Source: Dicyema japonicum (lineage: Eukaryota > Dicyemida > Rhombozoa > Dicyemidae). Taken from it: a DNA stretch of 64,000 nucleotides. Both the position numbers and the translations under genes were made by a program. Numbering within the stretch: the stretch's first letter is position 1; each line of letters starts with the position of its first letter. Location of the stretch: the NCBI GenBank assembly GCA_011109175.1, contig RDEW01000002.1, positions 1,532,111 through 1,596,110 of the forward strand, read 5' to 3'. Positions 23,182 to 33,905 of the stretch are shown here, piece after piece. Under the pieces are notes generated by a model, which worked only from the letters and a program-made list of their open reading frames with translations, did no database searches and was not told the DNA's origin.

Positions 23182-23605
23182 TGGAACCTCTCATGATGGC
23201 GGAGCAATATTCGCTCATATAACCACCAGCGCTCACAAGGGTCTCTTGTTCGTGTAACGATCCGATTCCCTAGACGACTCAAGAATTCCAGCGTCGTAGG
23301 CGCAAGGGAACCAGACGTCTCAACGGCGAGTGGGACAAACAAAAAATTCTTGGGTAAGACCGCGTACTTTTCCCGTTTCATCTTCTCGGCCTTCTCACCG
23401 ACAGAACAGGATCCAGAGGCATTCTGGAGTAGGTTGTGAGAGGAAAACGTGTAACGTCCCAGACAAGAGGTTTCTCGGCTTCAAAAGGAAGATTGTCATC
23501 CCATCTGATCGTTTCTCGTCCCGCCTCCAAAGACCGAATAGTTCGAGCATGAAGTGGGTGTCCGACAACCTCCAAAGCTCGCCTAACGATTTCGTTCAAG
23601 GCCAC
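23178..23605 (-). pseudogene. RLE-LINE endonuclease fragment (-)
   Basis: Minus-strand blocks HARTIRSLEAGRETIRWDDN, KPLVWDVTRF and KREKYAVLPKNFLFVPLAVE, then ETSGSLAPTTLEFLSRLGN. This is a divergent RLE copy with frameshifts. Its downstream end abuts another LINE relic of the same orientation, so one may have inserted next to the other. Confidence 0.6.
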
Positions 23606-23719
23606 GTGTCTGGGAAATCTGCCTTCACTTTTCCTGCAGGAGAGATATCAGAAGCAGCTATCCTCTAACATGCATTCTATATCATCTAAACAAATGTTGT
23701 CTAAAAATCAGAGAAATCA

Positions 23720-23880
23720 GATACGTCAGGGATCCTTGGCCAACAAGCAAACGATCTAGTTCGTCAGATGGGCTAAATGATCCAAAGGGTCACCAAGGAT
23801 CCACTTGAGACTGGATGGCTTCGAGAGTGTATCTCGATAGCTATCGTCAGAGGAAGCAGCATGACCATTTAAGCTCTCTA
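23720..23880 (+). pseudogene. RLE-LINE endonuclease scrap
   Basis: About 160 bp matching the last RLE segment (TSGILG.QA..LVR ... VTKDP.ETGWLRE.ISIAIVRG.SM) with stops and frameshifts; closest to the 13042 and 56485 copies. Confidence 0.55.
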
Positions 23881-24310
23881 ACTTTTAATTTCTTAAAATT
23901 AAAAATGTGGAAGTTTTTGCAAAAAACTCGCTGAAGTAAAAAATTAAAAGTTTCGACGGAGATGGGATTTGAGTCAAAAAAATTTTGCAAGCATTTTATC
24001 AAAACGAACTACGGACAAATTTATCAAAATAAAAAGGCTAAAAAAAACCACAAATAAAACGCCACTTGACACATTAAGAAATTATATTTTGGTTACGATT
24101 TATATAAAAGTGGAAAATATATGGAATCAGGAGTTTCTGTTAACAAAAATGGAAAAACAACATATTTCCACAAAATTGTGTCGTTCTACTCATCTGTTGA
24201 GAAATGTGTTACTTTATTAAAAATTACAATTTAAAGACATAAATTTTTAAACCTGATAACTTTTTAAATAACATTATTTTGTATTTTAACAGAGTTACGA
24301 TTCAAATAGA

Positions 24311-24600
24311 TTGGCATATCTATCGCTTTCCTATGGAAAAAGATTTGTCTGTTTTTTGTTGGCCGAAATCAATCAAAAAGGTTCCAACTTTACTGGAAAT
24401 CCGGCGGTTTCCACTTTCCACGTAATAACTCCTTTGATAGCTCTGTGCATCGGACTCCTTCCTCTCCCGGGAGAGTCCAGCGAGAAAACCTTTAGCGTCC
24501 TTCAGCATCTACAGATAAAAATAGATTATAGTTGATTCATAAAATATAATATTTGTAAAAAACTAATTTAACGAGTATTAAAATATTAAGAGTGAATATT
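24311..24600. repeat. Dispersed repeat X, copy 1
   Basis: About 250 bp similar to 26755-27090. Both share GAAATCCGGCGG/GAATCCGGCGG, GATAGCTCTG, GACCTTTAGCGTC-like text and TGATTCATAAAATATAATAT at the end. Family unknown; it has some coding look on the minus strand. Confidence 0.55.
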
Positions 24601-24639
24601 TATTATTGTTCTCAGATTCCGTTGTAGGTATTCCGAATG

Positions 24640-25470
24640 CGACAGGTGCAAAGCATATAAGTTTTAGCCAGGATTCCCAACTATCTATTGGACTTCGCTA
24701 GAATGAGTCATTTGACGAAGTTTGTCGGAAATGGAACGGGTTTGGACTCAAAATCCCTGAAGACACAACGAAGCAAAGTAATTGGGATAACATTCTCTGC
24801 TCCAAAATTTTGGAAGACCTTAAAAAAGAAGCAAATCAACATCGTCTGGCTTGTTTGATGTCAGCTTCAAGTGGAGGGAGTGGAGCATGGTTTGGTGCAA
24901 TACCTTGCCAAACCTAGGGACTCTTTTGGACGACGATTCTTTGAGGATTGGAATCGGACAAAGGATAGGAGTAGATGTTTGCTAGGAGCACCTATGCCGA
25001 TGCGGGAAAATAGTCGATGCGATGAGATTGCATCCTCTGTCCTGCAGAAGTGCCGGAAAAGGACCACGCCACGCTGCTCTGAACGATGTGATCGTCAGAG
25101 CTCTGAAGGCTACAGGCTTCTCATCACAGCTTGAACCAGTGGGTCTCGATCGAGGAGATGGAAAGAGACCTGACAGGATGACCCTTTTCCCTCACATCTG
25201 AAAGATCTTTAATCTGGGACGCAACTTGTGTTGACACATATTCAAGAACGAACCTTTTCAAATCGGTTCAGACACTTGGAGCAGCTGCTTCAACCGCGGA
25301 ATACCTAAAAATCAAGAAATATTATTGCCTCGGGGACCGGTACCGATTTACTACTGTTGCGGTCGAGTCATCAGGAGCCGTTGGTCCAATGACGGCTGAG
25401 CTCTTGCGCGAATTTGGAGGAATGCTTGCCAGAAAAAAAGGGATCAACGAGAAAGATTCTGGCTAAAACA
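24640..25470 (+). pseudogene. RLE-LINE relic, linker plus endonuclease
   Basis: Parallel to 12000-12800. Blocks in shifting frames read GFGLKIPEDTTKQSNWDNIL, LKKEANQHRLACLMSASSGG and SGAWFGAIPCQ. Then come [32 protein letters not shown] and ESSGAVGPMTAELL. Many stops. The end is cut at about 25466, where a minus-strand LINE relic starts. Confidence 0.7.
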
Positions 25471-25479
25471 AATCGATCT

Positions 25480-26260
25480 TCAAGACAGCTAGACTCGATC
25501 TTCAAGACATTTGTGGATCCAGATGCCACATAAATTAAAAATGCAGGTTTAATGAATTGGTTGTAAATAGTATTCAGGATAGGGCTATTTCCTATCTTCC
25601 ATAATCCATATGGACATTTCGAAGCATTAGTTTTTTCACATTTTGTAATTACATTTTCAACATGGGGGGAGAATGACATGTGCATGTCAAAAGTCACCCA
25701 AGGATCTTTTGGAATTTTCTGAACGGGACAACATCATTGTTAGTTTTCAAATCGACCGTCCGTCTTCCCAGTATCTTGTCTGATGTAATAAGAGTTGTGA
25801 CGAAATTCTCAGTGCTGGTAGACAGGCGATTCTTTAATAACCATTCGTTAAGACAGTTCAGATTTTGTTGCAATCTTGAAGTAGTAATCTGAGTATCCTG
25901 ATCACGTGACCCAATGACAATATCGTCGGCATAATTCAGAGAATATCATTTTCGACGTCCGGTGTGGGAAGATCCGCCATGAATAGAATAGTAATGGAGA
26001 CAAAGGGGATCCTTGGGGAATACCATTAGAAAAAGTCCGGGAAATAGATCTTGAACGTCAAATGCATCTCTTTTTACCACTGAGAAAGTTAGATTACCAG
26101 ATTTTAAGCTTTCCAGGGATCATTGGTAAATTTTCCAAGTAAGAATCCTCTTTGACACAGAGTCAAAAACTTTGTGGACGTCAATGGAGCAAAGTACAGT
26201 CTTCATTACTCCGGCTTGTGCGAAAAACCATTTCGTATAAAGTTAGTCAATGCTGATAAT
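25480..26260 (-). pseudogene. Jockey-type LINE RT relic (-)
   Basis: The minus strand shows motif A (CSIDVHKVFDSVSKRIL, near 26190), motif C (LNYADDIVIGSRDQD, near 25930), and then LNCLNEWLLKNRLSTS and the thumb region to about 25480. This is the same family as the minus-strand LINE at 33990-35600 (YADDLLIRFRDQD). Broken by stops. Confidence 0.65.
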
Positions 26261-26754
26261 TGGTTCGAAGTAGCTGTATGAATCCGGATCCTTCTTCACT
26301 TTTCCGGGTTTCAAAATTGGACGTAGATGGCAGGAGTTTTCAGTCAAGGTCAATTCTCGTCCAACAGATCCAACCGTGAGCCGACGAGTCTTCTGGCACT
26401 ATAAGTTTATGAAAAGATCTTCTTACCTTCTACTTGACAAATTCCACTTGTGAAGATTACTATTATGAAAATTCTTCTGCGATAGGTAGTATGTAAAATT
26501 GATAAAGCTAACATACTATTCTACCTCTCATTGGAAGCGGAAGTTTGTAATGGAGTATCGGATAATGAATTGTCCACCGAGATTGGTTAATGATCCAAAT
26601 ATGCGACAATGACTGTCCACCGAGATTTTTGAATTTCTTTTCCTTAAGGGTCTCGGCTCGGGCTAATCCTGAGTTGGTTGCTGTAAGTGTAGGGTAGAGG
26701 TGAGAGATCTTCCACACAGGTGGCATCCCAGACGAGGTATCTAGAGAGTTTTCA

Positions 26755-27090
26755 TGTATTTTGTTGGCTAAAAACAGTCCAAGAGGCTCCAACTGGACAA
26801 TGAATCCGGCGGCTTCAAGTCCCCACGAAATAACTCCATTGATAGCTCTGAGCCTCGGACTCTTCCAGCGCTCCCTTGGAAAGAGAGGGCGTGAAGACCT
26901 TTAGCGTCGAACATTCTTCGCATCTACAGAGAAAAATAGATTAATTCAGGCAGGACACACAATTTATTTAAGTAAAAAACGGTTATTATATTCAAACTAC
27001 ATCCCATCAGGTTTTTTGTACCCATTATTGATTCATAAAATATAATATTGTAGAAATACTAATTTTAACAAAGTATAAGACAATATTCAA
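26755..27090. repeat. Dispersed repeat X, copy 2, interrupted
   Basis: Second copy of the repeat at 24311-24600, interrupted at about 26943-27040 by foreign DNA. The insert includes the SINE 3' end (GGACACACAATTTATTTAAG on the minus orientation). Confidence 0.5.
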
Positions 27091-27541
27091 AGTATTTCGT
27101 TGGATTCTAGTGAGTATTACACATAAGAAGATATTAATCTCAGAAAGTTGAGTCAATGATATTGTAATGACTTAGATTATGACTTGAGTGAATCAATGCT
27201 GAGAGTTATCCACATTCCCTGAGAGTTAAATTGGTAAATATAGTCAATGTGAATCGCAGTACAGATCCACGGATTCGTGATTAAAAATTAGACACTCAAG
27301 CTGGAGATTCAATGGAAACTCAATAACTTTGTGAATAACCGAATTCTTAAAAATCCGTATTGGAGACAGAATATAACCTTATGATACAAAATGTTATGTT
27401 TTGATATTAACGATAGTATCTTTGACAAAAATAATAACCCATGTATTATAATTAGTGATGTAAGTCGAACGAATAAAATATTATTTGAATTGAAGTAACA
27501 TGTTCGCATTACAATTTGATAATGTTATGTTTAATATTGCA

Positions 27542-27573
27542 TTTGTTAGAACAGGTTTTCGTGTTTTTCGATT
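27542..27573 (+). repeat. Left direct repeat around Y-box copy A
   Basis: TTAGAACAGGTTTTCGTGTT here recurs as TTAGAACAGGTTCCCGTGTT at about 28203-28222, on the other side of Y-box copy A. Confidence 0.6.
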
Positions 27574-27621
27574 AAAAAACTAAAATAAATATTAAAATTA
27601 TAAAAAAATATTAATATTTTA

Positions 27622-27631
27622 GATTGGTTAA
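27622..27631 (+). promoter_or_regulatory. Y-box (inverted CCAAT) upstream of copy A
   Basis: GATTGGTTAA matches the Y-box consensus core (GATTGGYYAA). The same decamer occurs before the intact copy B. Confidence 0.55.
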
Positions 27632-27669
27632 CCTAGAGTCATAAATATCGTATTTACGTAACTAAAATA

Positions 27670-28076
27670 ATGTCTGCTCCTGTTTGAGGTAGGCTGGTTT
27701 TTACATAAAGTTCAAACTATTGCTGGATATGTTAAATGGTTTAGTGTGGATAGAGGCTTCGGTTTCATTGAAAGGGATGATAACGGAGAACATGTATTTG
27801 TCCATGTTGTAATACTTATACTGAAGTAATAGAGGAACATAGGACAAATCGCACAGAATAATACATGGAGACTCGAAATCAGGGAGCCTGTTGTATTCGA
27901 AGTAAGAAAAGGAAAAAAAGGGTATTGAAGTCGTTAACGTGACCGGAGTAAATAAAAAACAACCGTTCGGCAATGATTCTGTCGACTAAATTTTGTTTTT
28001 ATTACTTCTTAGGATTTCCACGGTTTAGTATTTCATCCTCAAAGAAGGCCTGTCGAAGAACTAGCCTGCTTCGTAG
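27670..28076 (+). pseudogene. Y-box/cold-shock-domain gene, dead copy A
   Basis: Paralog of the intact gene at 30535-30974. The cold-shock domain is recognisable: [20 protein letters not shown] (RNP1 is GFGFI), VFVHV (RNP2), VVFEVRKGKKG and VVNVTGVNKKQ. Four faults kill it. An in-frame TGA interrupts exon 1 (27685-27687). A one-base shift follows KGKKG near 27920. The last donor is replaced by TAA (27987-27989), and exon 5 is therefore stranded. Micro-introns are still visible at 27689-27710 (22 nt) and 27809-27832 (24 nt). The intron that copy B has after ATTGAAAG is precisely absent here (junction about 27774). Confidence 0.85.
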
Positions 28077-28229
28077 TTTTTATTTTTTTCGTTTGTTTTT
28101 TATTTCCATTTAATATGTTATTTTGGTTGCAAAGTGATGATAAATAATGAAATATTGATATTTAACAATTTGTTTTCCGTGTTTTGTCTGATACTCAGTT
28201 CGTTAGAACAGGTTCCCGTGTTTTCGATT

Positions 28230-28790
28230 TTTATTACTGCGACCTGTCACTATTATTGAGAATAACAAATTCAGTAATACTTTTATATTAATTATTATTA
28301 TATTATTTCATAATATTGAGTAATATTATTGCAAATATCGATTAGTATAGTCAATGACAGAACTTTTTGAGTCGTATGTTGCCGATGCCATGTGGCTACT
28401 TGATTGGAGATTATTACATGTTTTTTGTGTTACTTCTCTTCTATTTTAATAGAATGTCGTCATGTGATCGCCCACTGCCAGGATCATGTGATGTGACACT
28501 TTGGTGTCAAATTATGCAGTGGCATTGAATTGAGAACATTTACCGAGTTCTAAATATTTATCCCCATGACATGATGGTGGGTTGCCTCTAACGCAGCCAG
28601 AAATCACCTGGAGTAGCCATGGGTTTCAAGGCCGTCGAGTCTTCTAAGTATCCCCAGATAACTGTTGAAGAAAGACAGAGATTTTCTGCTTATTACTCCA
28701 GTTGTCTTGAAAAGAAAAATCAAACTAATGTAATACTTGCTTTATTGAATAAGAAAAACTTGTTTATTATTCACTGTGACTCAGTCTCAA
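28230..28790. other. No gene recognised
   Basis: AT-rich; a stretch near 28460-28520 resembles a segment near 42230-42270 (GTCATGTGATC, CCAGTGCCAGG-like), probably a dispersed repeat. Confidence 0.35.
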
Positions 28791-28829
28791 CTAAATGAAA
28801 AAAATAGAAACTAAAAACGATCAGCCTTC

Positions 28830-28985
28830 GAGATTGTTTCAATTTCAGCCCTATCGTCTCTGAAGCCTCGGTAACTGTGAGAATAAGTATAAGGGTGGCT
28901 AACAAAATCGGGAATATACTTGTGGCACAACTTTTGCTGATTCAGATTTCAAGAATTTAATTCGTATTCACGGCTGTTAACAAGA
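28830..28985 (+). pseudogene. RLE scrap of the Y-box locus, copy 1
   Basis: RDCFNFSPIVSEASVTVRIS corresponds to the RLE block 'gDRfrF.Pv..EtSgavg'. It shares its flank (ACGATCAGCCTTCGAGATTG) with the scrap at 30265-30440 (ACGCTCAGCCCTTGGAGATC), so the two are copies of one unit. Confidence 0.5.
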
Positions 28986-28994
28986 ATTGATGTA

Positions 28995-29560
28995 TATTCG
29001 AAATACGCCTTTGCGGAAAACTTAATGAATAAATCAGGTGTCGAAGTTGCAAGTCGTCTTAAAAAGATTTTTTACACTGATGGTCCATCTCATTATCTGC
29101 AAAATGGCAATGGACCAAAATTTAAAAATATTCATATAAAAAATCTATGTGATTCACTAAATATTCAACAAATATTTGGTAGACCAAATGAGTTAGGGGA
29201 TCGTTGAAAGGTTAAATCAAGCTCTTACACGATCCCTTGAACAGGCGATTATCGTGGTATTGGTGGGTTTACCTCCGTCTTACACGTAAATGATTTTACT
29301 TCCCATGATGAGTGCAATGAGTCTTCTAATGATGAAAAAAGTAGTTGTAATGTAAACAGCTACTAGGTGAAATATATAATTTCAATTTTGAAGAACCGAA
29401 TTAAAATTCACCTTATTTTCAGAGAATGAATAAAAAAATGGGTGTGCATTCTTCAAAATATACATTTCAAGTAAACGACAAGGTTATTGGTAAATCTATA
29501 ATAGGTTCGAATTGTAAAGGATTATGGATGTAATCCTTCGTTAAATTTATATAAATTCGA
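28995..29560 (+). pseudogene. Integrase-like (rve) relic
   Basis: The frame at 29025-29207 reads NKSGVEVASRLKKIF, GPSHYLQNGNGPKFKN and NIQQIFGRPNELGDR, then IERLNQALTRSLEQ in the next frame. This is the catalytic-core neighbourhood of retrotransposon/Ginger-type integrases. The canonical catalytic Asp of 'sDNGpEF' is replaced (NGNGPKF), so the enzyme is inactive. A downstream block (KMGVHSSKYTFQVNDKVIG) fits the post-core tail. Confidence 0.6.
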
Positions 29561-29776
29561 ATTGCCATATGGCGAGGTAACAACCATCTCTAAATTGTTG
29601 GATAACAATATGGTAAATGTAAGGTGCACTTACTAAAAAATACACATTTATAGATAGGTTTAATCACTGTTTATGTTTAACCATTTTATTCAGCAACAAA
29701 AAATAATATTATTTATAAATATTGAAAATTTAATTTTTTAAAATTAATTTCATATATTTCGAACCTATATTAAAAA

Positions 29777-30050
29777 TTATAAAATTCTGTCATCTATCTT
29801 CACATCCGTTGAAAGATGTTCCGCCTGAGGATAGTGACTGATTGTCCCTGTACACACCAATCGATCACCTTTATTGAGAATCGAGGGTCTTTCAGATCTC
29901 AGATTGTATCCAAATGCTTGGTTCAAGATTTGGAGACTATCCCTTATTCTCACCTCAACCCCCGTTTGTTCAACTAAATTAAAAATTGAGAAAGTACTCA
30001 ATACCATAGCTGTTAAGTTCAAAGTCCTTTCTCGTCCACAATCTCTGCCA
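29777..30050 (-). CDS. Unidentified open frame (-)
   Basis: An 81-codon minus-strand frame (IFNLVEQTGVEVRIRDSLQI, then RPSILNKGDRLVCTGTISHY) with protein-like composition but no family I recognise. It may be a TE fragment; an opposite-strand frame of similar length overlaps it. Confidence 0.2.
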
Positions 30051-30264
30051 CCAAAAGCTATCCGCGATCACATTGCCACTTGTGTAATATTTTCGGTGGA
30101 CCATAATCCGATATTGACTCCCCTCCTATGTCGATTACGACATCCAAAGCTACTCTATAAAGGAAACTATAGTGATTTCTCAGATTTTATGAAAAATTAA
30201 GATTCACGGGCCATTTGCTTCACCAGTCTTTACTAATTGAAAAAAGATAAAAACTATAAACGCT

Positions 30265-30440
30265 CAGCCCTTGGAGATCGTTTCCATTTCGGCCTAATCT
30301 TCCTCGAAACCTCTAAAACTGTCGACTAAAAATAACGGACATTCCCAGAGGTATAAAAGATTGATCTCGGTGAAAAGCCATAGACCGCGGTGATGCTACT
30401 GTTCCAGTTGGAGTATGATTTGATACTAATTTTACTAAAA
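30265..30440 (+). pseudogene. RLE scrap of the Y-box locus, copy 2
   Basis: GDRFHFGLIFLETSKTVD equals the RLE motif with a stop following. It ends near TTCCAGTTGGAGTATG, a phrase also found at 58421-58436, and lies directly before Y-box copy B. Confidence 0.5.
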
Positions 30441-30486
30441 TAAAATATTAAAAATTAAAAAAAATAAATATAACAATAATATTTTA

Positions 30487-30513
30487 GATTGGTTAACCTA
30501 GAATTATAAATAG
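30487..30513 (+). promoter_or_regulatory. Y-box plus TATA box of Y-box gene B
   Basis: GATTGGTTAA at 30487-30496 (inverted CCAAT/Y-box) is followed by TATAAATAG at 30505-30513. The ATG at 30535 is 30 nt from the TATA start, so transcription would begin close to the start codon. The same arrangement precedes the third copy at 63.9 kb. Confidence 0.6.
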
Positions 30514-30534
30514 CGTATTTATGTAAGTGAAATA

Positions 30535-30974
30535 ATGTCGTCTCCTAGCTCAGGTAGGTTGTTGTTTTACAATGAAGTTCAAACTATTACTGGATTCGTT
30601 AAATGGTATAGTGTGGATAAAGGGTATGGGTTTATTGAAAGGTATTATCATTAAGTGTAAAATAGGAATGATAACGGCGAGGATGTCTTTATACACGCGG
30701 TAATGCTTATACTGAAGTAATAGAGCAACATAAAACAAGTTGCACAGAATAACACACGGAGTCTCGAAAACGGGGAGCCTGTAGAATTCACTGTAAGAAA
30801 GGGAAAAAAGGGTATTGAAGCCTTTAACGTGACCGGAGTAAATGGGAAGCAACTGTGCGGTAATCATTCCGTCGACATGGTTTTGTTTTTTATTACTTTT
30901 AGGATTTCGACGGTTTACTATTTCATCCTCGAAGAAAGCCTGTAAAAGAACTGCCTAGGAATCCGTCTTCGTAG
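30535..30974 (+). CDS. YBX1: Y-box / cold-shock-domain nucleic-acid-binding protein
   Basis: Small Y-box protein, expected to bind mRNA and single-stranded DNA and to act in translational control. Five exons: 30535-30553, 30578-30641, 30666-30699, 30724-30879 and 30903-30974. The introns are 24, 24, 24 and 23 nt. Spliced length is 114 residues, almost only the cold-shock domain: GFVKWYSVDKGYGFIERN (RNP1 = KGYGFI), DVFIHA (RNP2), NGEPVEFTVRKGKKG, then AFNVTGVNGKQ and a basic tail (FHPRRKPVKELP). The long basic/aromatic tail of vertebrate YB proteins is absent. All exon phases fit and no frame fault is visible, unlike the neighbouring copy A. The symbol denotes the family, not strict orthology. 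Confidence 0.9.
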
Positions 30975-31850
30975 TTATTTTTTCTTTTTCTCGTTAGTTT
31001 TTATTTTCATTTAATTTCATTTTGATGGTAAAGTTATGATAATTAGTGAAATATTGATTTTTGACAAATCATTATGAGTAACTGAAATGAATCCGACTTA
31101 TTTGTGCATCCACGTTATAACACAATCGCGGGCATTTTCTTCTAAGTTGCTTTGATCTTCTAGAATTGAATTTTTCGTTCAATTTATGTTCTTGAGTGGT
31201 CAGTACAGTCGTCCCAATATAGATATCCACCGTGACCTACCCCTGTTCTGCTCACGTTCTCTCATTGCTTTGTGTCATCATCCACTATAGGCATATTTTA
31301 GTAGTGTCTATAGAACGCCCTCGCGATACCGTCTCATCACCAGGTCCCCCCCAGTAACCGAGAGGGAAACAGACATGAGTAATGGCTTTTATTTTCTGTA
31401 ATTCGTCAACATCTTCACTTTTAGAATGTCAAATTTTCCAGGTTTGCATTGATTGATGAATTGTGAACACGTGCTTCCATGACTAAGATCCTAACGAACG
31501 TGATTTAACAACGTGGTTGAGTTTTGCATTACTCATATTGATTTTCTTCTTTATGTTACCCTTCAAGACAGTGGTCTTATTCCTGGATCCAAAGTATCGA
31601 TGACCATCCATTCTACTGAAGTCTAACTTGGGAGCACTGTAGTAGCATACCAGTTGTTTCAGAGGGTATCGCCCCGTAGGATTCCTTCACAGCTATCCAC
31701 GCGGAAGCTAGATTATCCCCATTCCCCTAATCGATAGTACAGTGATGTATATTCCTTATGGGATAAAATGAAAGTGTACCCTCCCGTATTGACAATTTCT
31801 TAGTAAAGTGGTCGAATTGAAGTGAACCTCAATACCACGTCAGAAAACAT
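30975..31850. other. No gene recognised
   Basis: Only short chance frames. Confidence 0.35.
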
Positions 31851-32139
31851 GGTTTGTCATTTAATTTAACCTTTGATCTTAAAATTTTTGCCGCGACTTA
31901 TCAAATCAGAAACAAACGACATGTGACGATTCTAATGGGGACGATCAATATTCTTAGTAACCTCATAAATTTAGTGTGGTGTAGTGACTCATCGATTTCT
32001 AAGTATTGGAAACACCCGAGGGCACATGATGTTCCCCCAAAGAGAATCATTAAACATTTACCTCCGAGGATACCTTACCTGAAGAACCCATCGGCACACG
32101 CTTTCAACTTTTACTACCCTGAAGATCCCATAGCCCCCG

Positions 32140-33000
32140 GTCTCTACTGTTAAACGTCAATGGGATAAGAGGCAAAATTTTGGAACTACGCTCTGTCCCG
32201 GTGGAGCTGAAGATTGACTTTGCTTTGATTTAAGAGATGAAGCTCCCTTTAAAAAGCCTTAATTTTCTGATTCCTGGATATAAGTTAATACGGACTAATT
32301 GGAAGAAGCGGGATGGTGGTCTCCTCACTTTATACCGGAAAGACCTTAAATGTGTGAACATCACTTCAGTGGTTAAGAATATCTAGGAGACGACGATGTT
32401 ACTGAAATCAACTCAATCTTGGTTTGAAAAAAAAAAAAAAATTACCTTTGTGAACATCTATGTGCCTCCACATGGTTCTAGTCCGAAGCACTACGCTATG
32501 CCAGATTTATTCACTTTAGCGGTGTGATTATTGGTGGAGATATCTACGCCAAGCACCCTCTATGACTGGCAGGCCAACCACCATATACAAGATGGGAGGA
32601 AATATTAACGCAGACAGGTCCTTTTACGGTCATGAATGGCTCATAAAAACATACGAGAACTCCCTTCAAGGAGTCAAATTAACTAGCTTCTCCAGACATC
32701 ACGCTTTGATCTCCCGGCTAGTCGGCAGTCACTTACAACCCAAGAAGTGACCACAATGAAGATCAAGATAGAAACCTTTACTGGGAAGGTTTCCAGAGCA
32801 CATTAACTACAAATGTGCAGACTGTTTACTTTACCGTGCATTCACTGACAGCCTACTGCACTACCTTTACCTGGATGGATGTACTTCCATAGACAGAGTA
32901 GTCAACTACACTATTTTGGATGCGAGGTCATTATCTGTGTCTAAACTCCACCTTAACTATACCAGGGCTTTAGTTAAGTAATTGAATCAAAAAGTCTCTG
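32140..33000 (+). pseudogene. LINE AP-endonuclease relic
   Basis: Readable blocks in shifting frames: NVNGIRGKILELRS (about 32155), KIDFALI, LNFLIPGYKLIRTNWKKRDG, GLLTLYRKDLKCV, ITFVNIYVPPHGSS and GVIIGGDIYAKHP. These are the exonuclease-endonuclease-phosphatase motifs of LINE endonucleases. Related to the relic at 4437. Confidence 0.65.
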
Positions 33001-33084
33001 ATTAACTACCATGGAAAAACTCCGACTGAGGGCTTTATTAAAAGGGGTTGTGATCTTAACTTATTTCATTTTTGATTGCCTGAG

Positions 33085-33175
33085 TCCCTTTAGACAATTC
33101 GGTTCCCCAGTAAGGCATCACTGATGACGAGGTCATTTTACATGCGTAGAACCTTTAGTCGGAATTAACAGTACC
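33085..33175 (-). repeat. SINE fragment (-)
   Basis: Contains the reversed body of the SINE (CAATTCGGTTCCCCAGTAAG, GCATCACTGATGACG, CATGCGTAGAACC) with a degenerate box B; truncated on both sides. Confidence 0.5.
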
Positions 33176-33789
33176 GAGTTCGACTTGAAGTATCTGAATT
33201 TGAATAGGGGTCACGATAAGAATACATCAAAACGAGGATAAAAATCTGAAAAAATCTTTTGTGGTATTCTAATGAATGACTATAATTAAGAACAAGTTTA
33301 TGGGATTGATGGGGTCATTATTATCCTATACAGATTGACCTCTTCTCAAGTCATAACCCATTTTCAATTACCCCCATCCCAGATCATCTTATCGGTTTTG
33401 TGGGATTGTCCCTCTTTGAGTTTTACGATTTTAACCACCGATTTCCTTCACTTTAGAGACCGAGGTAGTTAATGTATAGTGAGTTTACTTTGATATTGTG
33501 GATGTCTGCTGATATGACATGACAGCTATTCTAGAATATGAAGATCGATGTCCTGAAAGCCATAAATGGCTCCTACACATGAGTTTAACATACAGCATTG
33601 AAATGTGATGAATAATACTGTTTAGGGGATAAGTAGATCATCTCAACCCCTTCTAAGATATTTTTTAATACCCGATCAAAAGACTGTCCTATATTACATT
33701 GAAAGGCAGTTCAATAATTTTGTCTAAAGTTCATTCTTAAATAATCCCCCGTCATTAAAATAATTTCTCTTTGAAAAGTCAATTTCTCA

Positions 33790-33905
33790 TTTGGTCCACC
33801 ATATTATTATTATAAATCGACAGAAACACAATCCAAGGTTGCAATTGGCTCACATCCACCCAGTATTGAAACCGGGGAAACCAAAGGAGTTTGCTCTTAA
33901 TGCAA
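33790..33905 (+). pseudogene. LINE RT fragment fused to an opposing LINE tail
   Basis: Reads AHIHPVLKPGKPKEF, the first RT block of a LINE, and then runs straight into the (ATT)n tail of a minus-strand LINE at about 33905. The same junction occurs in inverse orientation at 44740-44900. Confidence 0.6.

Noticed and set aside
24311-24535. 74-codon frame as a gene
   Set aside because: It lies in a dispersed repeat whose second copy does not preserve the frame.
29025-29207. A functional integrase gene
   Set aside because: The catalytic DNG motif is changed, the frame breaks after 60 codons, and no other retroelement genes are adjacent.
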